Virus record (IMG/VR): IMGVR_UViG_3300046009_000507
Coordinates: 1-40,248 of that record
DNA length: 40,248 nucleotides
Reading direction: 5' to 3' (one strand)
DNA from: a virus
The notes beneath the pieces are model-generated. The model worked only from the letters and a program-made list of their open reading frames with translations. It was not told the origin of the DNA and searched no databases. Made by a program: the position numbers and the translations under genes. This document shows positions 1 through 4,302 of the stretch, piece after piece. Positions within the stretch are counted from its first letter, which is position 1. The number at the start of each line of letters is the position of its first letter.

Positions 1-7
1 GGGGAAG

Positions 8-133
8 ACCTCTCAAGGACAAACTCCGAGGTTACCCCCGTAGGGGCCTCTCAAAGCTGATCCATAGGGCCTCTCCCCGGTGACCCTTCGAGCATGATCG
101 CCTCGGTTCCTTCGAGGGCATCTCATGGGGATC
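8..133. repeat. Left copy of direct terminal repeat
   Basis: The 126 bases 8-133 are identical to 40123-40248, the last bases of the window. Direct terminal repeats are how T7-like phages restore their ends after concatemer replication, so this marks both physical ends of the genome. Bases 1-7 do not match the sequence before the right copy (40116-40122) and may be an assembly artefact. The real repeat is probably longer than what is shown, because the right copy runs off the end of the window while a T7-like junction signal sits further in, at 220-235. Confidence 0.95.
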
Positions 134-214
134 ATTATGGGCTACTCAATGAGGGTTGACCAATTGGGAATCTCAATGGGGACTCAAGGGGTCGATAGGG
201 AGACTCAATGGTTG

Positions 215-240
215 CCTCTATCTGTCCCTATCTGTAAGTC
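215..240 (+). promoter_or_regulatory. T7 CJ-like concatemer-junction/pause signal
   Basis: Two copies of ATCTGT occur ten bases apart (220-225 and 230-235) in the context CTGTCCCTATCTGTA. T7 has CTGTGTCCCTATCTGTT at the inner edge of its terminal repeat, where ATCTGTT is the class II pause/termination signal (CJ) needed with gp3.5 and terminase for packaging. The position just inside the left end and the flanking CCCT make this the probable counterpart. The final T of the T7 heptamer is A here. By the T7 analogy the terminal repeat would end near 229. Confidence 0.55.
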
Positions 241-255
241 CCTCTATAAGGCTGC

Positions 256-367
256 CCATAGGACACCCACTAAGAACCCTCACTAAGGCCAGTAGCCAGC
301 CTGATGGCTTGCCCATAGGAGCCTATGAGACCGACCCTTAATGACAGCCATAGGATGACCCATAGGA
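256..367. repeat. Left-end cluster of CCATAGGA octamers
   Basis: Four exact copies of CCATAGGA lie at 256-263, 313-320, 348-355 and 360-367. Two more lie on the other side of the genome junction at 39997-40004 and 40066-40073, and the terminal repeat carries CCATAGGG at 62-69. The arrangement recalls the short CCTAAAG arrays (SRL/SRR) that flank the T7 terminal repeat. Function in replication, circularisation or packaging is inferred from position only. Confidence 0.7.
270..294 (+). promoter_or_regulatory. Left-end phage promoter (phiOL-like)
   Basis: The core AACCCTCACTAAGGCC at 275-290 matches the phage promoter consensus through the -12 to -3 specificity region and differs mainly at -2 (A instead of T). 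It lies in the non-coding left end, where T7 has phiOL. Transcription from here, starting near 288, would run into the early region and may help DNA entry or origin priming. It is weaker than the ten consensus promoters by sequence. Confidence 0.65.
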
Positions 368-446
368 GACCATTCCCTCTCTATACGGTGTTACAGGCTG
401 CTCTATAGGCTCAGTTGGTGATGGTTCAAATAATTACAATCAATGG

Positions 447-475
447 TTGACAATCCTCTGAGATGCCCTTAAAGT
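447..475 (+). promoter_or_regulatory. Candidate host sigma70 promoter (upstream)
   Basis: TTGACA at 447-452 is a perfect -35 box. With a 17-base spacer, TAAAGT at 470-475 is a fair -10 match (four of six). T7-like phages carry several tandem strong host promoters here for early transcription. This one is less convincing than the one at 643-670. Confidence 0.45.
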
Positions 476-642
476 TCGTCCCATCAACGGCAAACACTGA
501 GTTGATCGCCACGGTCTCTGGCCTTGGTCTGAAGGGTCTCATTAAGATGGCCTGTAGGATTGACACCAGAACCTATAAGGGCCAGTAGCTGGGTCGGGCA
601 ATACTTCGAGTTACCCTAAAGCGACTGAGTGAAACAAAACGC

Positions 643-670
643 TTGACAGCAACACGAAACACTGTAAGAT
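643..670 (+). promoter_or_regulatory. Host sigma70 early promoter
   Basis: A perfect -35 TTGACA (643-648) is followed after 16 bases by the -10 TAAGAT (665-670), five of six matches. The expected start is near 677. It faces the early genes and is the best host-type promoter seen in the left end, so it probably drives transcription of the boxA leader and genes 984-8854 down to the terminator at 8863. Confidence 0.7.
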
Positions 671-776
671 GAGCACCATCAACAACGCAACATCGCTTCA
701 CTGAGACGCTCTCTACGGTCTCACAAGGGCAACGAATTGGCTGATAGACACGGCCTAACGGGCACCCTTACGGTCT

Positions 777-802
777 GGTGACAGGCCACCGCTCTTTAAC
801 AA
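777..802 (+). promoter_or_regulatory. rrn-like boxA with preceding boxB-like hairpin
   Basis: GCTCTTTAACAA at 791-802 is identical in its core to the boxA antitermination element of bacterial ribosomal RNA leaders (TGCTCTTTAACA in enterobacterial rrn). A small stem GGTG/CACC with loop ACAGGC (777-790) lies directly before it, the boxB-boxA order of rrn leaders. It sits about 115 nucleotides into the predicted early transcript. It could recruit NusB/S10 and NusA so that host polymerase resists Rho and early termination over the early region; this is inference. Confidence 0.6.
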
Positions 803-816
803 CTCGGAATGCTACA

Positions 817-869
817 CCCTGCAAGTGAACGGGCACCTCTGGGCAACCATTGAGGACTCACTTGCAGGG
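817..869 (+). promoter_or_regulatory. Long leader hairpin, 12-bp perfect stem
   Basis: CCCTGCAAGTGA (817-828) is exactly complementary to 858-869, separated by 29 bases. The stem lies in the early leader, where T7 has RNase III processing sites, and has no following T run, so it is not an intrinsic terminator. RNase III cutting or 5' protection of the early mRNA is the likeliest role. Confidence 0.6.
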
Positions 870-890
870 CAGTGATAGGAAATACAGCAA

Positions 891-942
891 GAAGACCTTG
901 CGTGCATCGAGCAGTAACGCAAGAAGCCAGTACAGGGTCTTC
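891..942 (+). promoter_or_regulatory. Second leader hairpin, nested stems
   Basis: GAAGACC (891-897) pairs with GGTCTTC (936-942). Directly inside it TTGCGT (898-903) pairs with ACGCAA (917-922), leaving a one-sided bulge. The element ends about 40 bases before the first start codon. Together with 817-869 it makes a double-stranded platform typical of RNase III substrates in T7-like early RNA. Confidence 0.5.
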
Positions 943-953
943 GTCTGTATCTC

Positions 954-978
954 CCGTAAACCCTCACTGAAGGATGCA
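954..978 (+). promoter_or_regulatory. Degenerate phage promoter-like sequence
   Basis: TAAACCCTCACT at 957-968 matches the phage promoter core, but the initiation region (GAAGGATGC) diverges and includes the ribosome binding site of the gene at 984. With T3-like spacing it differs from the T3 core at -3. A transcript from here would start inside the ribosome binding site, so it is probably weak, a relic, or chance. Confidence 0.25.
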
Positions 979-983
979 ACAAC

Positions 984-1238
984 ATGAGCGCCACAACGCA
1001 ACGCCTACAGGCTGAGCTGACTGAGCTTGAGCAACGCATCAAGGTAGCGATCAACGAACACGAGCAGGCTAAGTCCGCCTTTGGTCGCCTTGAGGTTCCT
1101 CCTACGCATCCAATGTGGGCGGTCTTCAGGGATCGTATTGACTCGACTCTGATTCACCAGAGGGTCTTGCAAGCGGTCTGGCATCGCACTAAGGCCACGC
1201 TGCTCGAACAAATGAACGCTGACAAGGAACCGGAATAA
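984..1238 (+). CDS. Early protein of unknown function (84 aa)
   Basis: First gene of the early region. GAAGGA lies about ten bases before the ATG. The 84-residue product is charged, with a helical N-terminal half rich in Glu, Gln and Leu (residues 4-35) that could form a short coiled coil, followed by a more basic segment. No family is recognised. The stop codon overlaps the next start (TAATG), so it is translationally coupled to the 91-residue gene at 1238. T7-like phages place small anti-host proteins here, but nothing in the sequence identifies such a role. Confidence 0.75.
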   Translation: MSATTQRLQAELTELEQRIKVAINEHEQAKSAFGRLEVPPTHPMWAVFRDRIDSTLIHQRVLQAVWHRTKATLLEQMNADKEPE

Positions 1239-1513
1239 TGACCATGCAAGCAATCACGATCACCGCGAAAGGCCCTACCACTCGCTCAGGCTCCCATTGG
1301 GTAGCTCAATGCGCAGCCGGTAAGGTGAAGGTTCCGTATAACCACGAGCTGGACGTGGAAGGGAACGCAATGGAAGCTGGCCGGGCACTCATCAAAAAAC
1401 TCGGATGGGTCTGGGCTGAAGGCTACAAGGGCGCATGGTCGCTCGGTGGCCTGTACACTGGGCAGTACGTGCTGGTCTACCATGAGGTAGGAGACGGCGC
1501 GATCATCGAGTGA
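1238..1513 (+). CDS. Early protein of unknown function (91 aa)
   Basis: Starts at the ATG overlapping the previous stop; a second ATG two codons on (1244) is an equally possible start. The protein is small, with a beta-rich look (alternating hydrophobic residues at 3-9 and 25-33) and a Trp/Gly-rich C-terminal half (residues 55-82). No signal peptide, membrane segment or known motif is seen. It belongs to the host-transcribed early cluster. Function unknown. Confidence 0.75.
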   Translation: MTMQAITITAKGPTTRSGSHWVAQCAAGKVKVPYNHELDVEGNAMEAGRALIKKLGWVWAEGYKGAWSLGGLYTGQYVLVYHEVGDGAIIE

Positions 1514-1522
1514 CCATTCACT

Positions 1523-1550
1523 CAAGGGCGTTCTCTATGAGCGTCCCTTG
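1523..1550 (+). promoter_or_regulatory. Intergenic hairpin
   Basis: CAAGGGCG (1523-1530) pairs with 1542-1550 (CGTCCCTTG) with one bulged T. It lies in the 93-base gap between two early genes and is not followed by a T run. A role as an RNA processing site or stability element is possible. Confidence 0.4.
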
Positions 1551-1606
1551 GGGAAGCAATCACACACCCACACCGTAACGCACCACCAACAAACGAAGGT
1601 AGCACC

Positions 1607-2086
1607 ATGTCCACTAAACAACTGCAATTCATCCTCGCTCGTGCCGCTTGCCTGCTGGTCACCGCGTACACCCAGACCATCACTGAGTACCGCCAGCTCC
1701 TGCCCTTGGATGGTCGCATTGGCAAGGACGCTCCGAATACCTTCGAGGGCCTCAAAGCGGACGCTCGCAATGGGTTCCTGTGCGTCTCCACTGAGCACAA
1801 CCAATCGAGCATCTATGGTGGCTCGGGCAACCTGACTTTCCGTACCTTCCACGACTACGGACACCTGCTGTACAACAAGGCGTTCACTCTGGCCGATGAG
1901 GTTGAACTGGCACGCATCCAGTGGAACGACCTGAAGGTCTACATCCCGACCGAATGGCTTGACGTGTGCAAGTGCGTCTACTTCGCCGACACTGAGCAAC
2001 AATCGCTGTACGAAGCTGAGAACGGTGACTTCCCAACCGACCAAAAGCGCTTCGTTCTGGGCTTCCTGCAAGATCACTTTGCTTAA
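1607..2086 (+). CDS. Early protein with HDxxH motif (159 aa)
   Basis: GAAGGTAG precedes the ATG by a normal distance. The product has a notable block around residues 78-102: FRTFHDYGH followed by an acidic helix containing E98 and E100. H82, D83, H86 and a following Glu are arranged as a possible metal site. Similar F-x-x-x-HD-x-x-H...E blocks occur, as I remember them, in uncharacterised proteins of other phages, but I cannot name a family. No membrane segment. A metal-dependent enzyme or anti-host factor is a guess; expression as an early gene is supported by position. Confidence 0.75.
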   Translation: MSTKQLQFILARAACLLVTAYTQTITEYRQLLPLDGRIGKDAPNTFEGLKADARNGFLCVSTEHNQSSIYGGSGNLTFRTFHDYGHLLYNKAFTLADEVELARIQWNDLKVYIPTEWLDVCKCVYFADTEQQSLYEAENGDFPTDQKRFVLGFLQDHFA

Positions 2087-2116
2087 TCATTAACCTCGCT
2101 GTGATAGGTGTTTTCA

Positions 2117-2659
2117 ATGCAACGCTACAACCGCACCAACTTCGTCTCGGCCCGTGTGGTCACCAACATCCTCGCCGCGATGCAAGCGGTTACCCTCTCG
2201 GGCATCCCTCAGTACATCGAGGATCGCAAGGGTCTCCGCTGGCTCCGTGTGTGCCTCAAGATGGTCGAAGGGCAACCGACCTTTGAGTTCTACGCTCGGA
2301 ACGGGCAGGAAGTCGGGGACGTGATCCTACAGGCATCCTTCGACTGGCACGCCGATGACCTGACCGAGTTCTCTCAGTTGTTGGTCAAAGTTTATACAAT
2401 GACCGAGCTGCCTACCACACCAGCCCGACCAGTGGAACCTAAAGTTTCTCCTGAGCCTGCCGTAAGGCCGCCTGCTGGTCTGCTCTCGTGGCGTATGCCG
2501 TGTGGGGTCACCGTGTACGGCCAGATGCGCCGCAAATGGTTCCGCAAGCGCTTCTACGTGACCCACGATAGGCACGGAATCCAACTTCCGCAAGGCGAGG
2601 GCTACTACCTTGACCTTGAAGCGCAACTCTACGGCACCTTTCAGGGGATGACCGCATGA
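2117..2659 (+). CDS. Early protein of unknown function (180 aa)
   Basis: The ATG at 2117 is chosen because AGGTG (2106-2110) lies six bases before it; the upstream in-frame GTG at 2108 is part of that ribosome binding site. The N-terminal part (1-95) looks globular. A Pro-rich linker follows (about residues 98-120, many P, E and V), then a basic C-terminal domain with RRKWFRKRFYV at about 137-147. No known domain is recognised; the basic patch could bind nucleic acid. The last bases overlap the oxygenase gene start (ATGA). Confidence 0.75.
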   Translation: MQRYNRTNFVSARVVTNILAAMQAVTLSGIPQYIEDRKGLRWLRVCLKMVEGQPTFEFYARNGQEVGDVILQASFDWHADDLTEFSQLLVKVYTMTELPTTPARPVEPKVSPEPAVRPPAGLLSWRMPCGVTVYGQMRRKWFRKRFYVTHDRHGIQLPQGEGYYLDLEAQLYGTFQGMTA

Positions 2660-3360
2660 GCCGGGTTCTCGACAACGCTGTCACGGGCATCGCCTCGGTT
2701 GACAAGTACCACCCGCTGCTCCGCGAGCATCTCCAGTACATCAAGGACATGGCCGAGATCGCCGAAGCACAAGGCCCGATCACGCCTGCCCAGTTCTCTG
2801 AGTCCAGCGGTTTCCAAAAGTTCCTTGACGATTGCGTCATCTGCCATGCACCGGGCGTCTACTCGGTGGCCTACCTGAGTCCTCGCTACTGCGCTGAGAT
2901 TCTCAAGGAAGTCAAGAAGTTCCCTCACACGGTCAACGATGAGGAACCCGAGGAAGCGCAGATACCCGAGGTGGTCTTCCAGAATGAGCACCCGGTTCTG
3001 TTCGAGGTCTTCCGCTCCTTCTGGGCTGACGCTGGCGTGACGCTGGCAAAGGTTCTGCTCGGCCTTGACCCTGTGAACCTGACCACCGTACAGGCCGCTC
3101 AGTACGTCCCTACGGGCATCTCAAGGGGTCACTGGCACATCGACCAAGACTCTGACGTAACGCTCGTGGTGGCCCTCAATGACGACCACAAGGGCGGTGG
3201 CACGATGGTCTATCGAGGCCCTTTCGCAGAACCTGTGGAAGTCCCTCAGAACGAAACGGGCTGGGCGATGCTCTTTTGCGGAAAGACGACCCAGCACTAC
3301 GGCATACCAGTAACTGAAGGCGAGCGCAACCTGCTCGTGCATTGGAGTGAGATCAAGTGA
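2656..3360 (+). CDS. 2-oxoglutarate/Fe(II)-dependent oxygenase
   Basis: The C-terminal half shows the jelly-roll oxygenase signature: an H-x-D pair (H161, D163 in GHWHIDQD), a distal His (H214 in TTQHYG) as third iron ligand, and R224 ten residues later (GERNLLVHW) in the place that binds the 2-oxoglutarate carboxylate. Prolyl-hydroxylase-like proteins keep this H-x-D...H...R spacing. The N-terminal 110 residues are not recognised. The gene overlaps both neighbours by a few bases (ATGA before, TGATG after), so it is part of the early operon. Substrate unknown: a host protein, or phage or host DNA bases, are all open. T7 has no counterpart. Confidence 0.85.
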   Translation: MSRVLDNAVTGIASVDKYHPLLREHLQYIKDMAEIAEAQGPITPAQFSESSGFQKFLDDCVICHAPGVYSVAYLSPRYCAEILKEVKKFPHTVNDEEPEEAQIPEVVFQNEHPVLFEVFRSFWADAGVTLAKVLLGLDPVNLTTVQAAQYVPTGISRGHWHIDQDSDVTLVVALNDDHKGGGTMVYRGPFAEPVEVPQNETGWAMLFCGKTTQHYGIPVTEGERNLLVHWSEIK

Positions 3361-3563
3361 TGCACACGAATTACCAACCGCCTCGCAAGGGCGTGATTGA
3401 CGGCCAGATCATGGCTGCTAAACGTCTCCGTGTCCTGCGCAACGGCCAGAGCCTTGCCGCTATCGGTGACCTGCTCCACGCAACGAAGGTCGAGTTCCAG
3501 CGTAAGCAACTGGCCTACAGCGACCGGGGCGACTTCACCCGCTGCTACCGGGGAGGCTTCTGA
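3360..3563 (+). CDS. Small basic early protein (67 aa)
   Basis: Begins at the ATG overlapping the oxygenase stop (TGATG); a GTG one codon earlier (3357) is an alternative, with GGAG at 3344-3347 as ribosome binding site. The product is strongly basic, with many Arg and Lys throughout and a helical centre, and ends with an Arg/Gly-rich tail. No known domain. Small size, charge and early position would fit a host-protein or nucleic-acid binder, but that is inference. Confidence 0.65.
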   Translation: MHTNYQPPRKGVIDGQIMAAKRLRVLRNGQSLAAIGDLLHATKVEFQRKQLAYSDRGDFTRCYRGGF

Positions 3564-3565
3564 CC

Positions 3566-4174
3566 ATGTGGGTGAGACCATTACGCAAGAAGCCGCGCCC
3601 GGCACCAGAACAAGTCTTCCCCTCTCTGCTCGGAACCCTGCCAATCGTGAACGAACAACTCGACAAGCCAAAAGCCACCGCTCGCCGCATTGACCTGCGC
3701 CGCTACCAGCATCTCCGCGACGGCCACCCGCTGTATGCCGTACAGAACCCTGTGAGCGCCCTCAAGCTGCGCGCATCGTTCACCCAACCTGAGACCTACG
3801 GGCTGTCCAAGTGCGCCACTGTGGAGTTCTCCAAGGGTCTGGGGCCGTGTGGTCGCTGGGTCTCCAAGCTCGGCTATGTGGTCACGGCTGACCTGCTGAC
3901 CATCACCCAGATCAGCTTCGAGATTGACCTCGCAAGCAAGGCCGATGAGTTCCTCTCAGGCGTCCACAAGTTGAACCATGAGGCCCAGCGCATCGAGCAG
4001 CACGGCTATGGGAACGTCATGGCGATGACCCTGAGCCAGCACGACTACGAGCACAAGCTGGTCGCCCTTGAGAACCTCGGCGAGGAATGCAATCAGGCGT
4101 TCAAAGGCCGCGAGATCAAGGAGTTTATCTACAAGATGTCGGACGTTCACGGCAGGATCGAAGTCATCAAGTAA
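3566..4174 (+). CDS. Last gene of early unknown cluster (202 aa)
   Basis: Starts two bases after the previous stop. The N-terminus is basic and Pro-rich (RKKPRPAPE), the middle (60-125) is mixed, and the C-terminal half (about 125-202) is helical with many His, Glu and Lys. No family recognised and no membrane segment. The gene ends nine bases before a consensus phage promoter, so it is the last gene read only from early host promoters. T7 has gene 0.7 (kinase) at this position, but no kinase motifs are visible here. Confidence 0.75.
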   Translation: MWVRPLRKKPRPAPEQVFPSLLGTLPIVNEQLDKPKATARRIDLRRYQHLRDGHPLYAVQNPVSALKLRASFTQPETYGLSKCATVEFSKGLGPCGRWVSKLGYVVTADLLTITQISFEIDLASKADEFLSGVHKLNHEAQRIEQHGYGNVMAMTLSQHDYEHKLVALENLGEECNQAFKGREIKEFIYKMSDVHGRIEVIK

Positions 4175-4182
4175 AGCTGAAT

Positions 4183-4207
4183 TTAAAAACCCTCACTGTG
4201 GCTGCAC
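4183..4207 (+). promoter_or_regulatory. Phage RNA polymerase promoter before gene 1
   Basis: Full match to the phage consensus with core ACCCTCACTGTGGC and G at -3 (class with GTGG). Alignment with the T3 promoter puts +1 at 4201. It lies upstream of the polymerase's own gene, so the polymerase can activate its own transcription, unlike T7, where no consensus promoter sits directly before gene 1. Confidence 0.93.
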
Positions 4208-4226
4208 ACACTATGGGGGCTTTTAA

Positions 4227-4256
4227 CTTAAAGATTCCTTAAAGGTCATCTTAAAG
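4227..4256 (+). repeat. Three CTTAAAG heptamers before gene 1
   Basis: CTTAAAG occurs at 4227-4233, 4238-4244 and 4250-4256, spaced 11 and 12 bases apart, about one helical turn, in the untranslated leader between the promoter and gene 1. This could be a protein-binding array or an RNA element acting on polymerase synthesis; the weak ribosome binding site of gene 1 makes leader control possible. A single similar CTTAAAG lies in the leader at 18938. Confidence 0.5.
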
Positions 4257-4302
4257 ACCGTCCGTGTGGGCAGCTCATCGCTAACCCATTCGAGACGACT
4301 CA

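Larger units (their letters stand above)
371..983. other. Non-coding early leader region
   Basis: No supportable gene is present between the left terminal repeat and the first gene at 984. The stretch holds two candidate host promoters, an rrn-like boxA with a preceding hairpin, and several perfect inverted repeats (702-707 with 718-723, 817-828 with 858-869, and a nested pair at 891-942). This makes a transcribed, highly structured leader of roughly 300 nucleotides. Confidence 0.7.

Noticed and set aside
156-341. 61-codon open frame in the left end
   Set aside because: It lies across short repeats, the CJ-like site and the phiOL-like promoter, starts with a non-ATG codon, and has no ribosome binding site.
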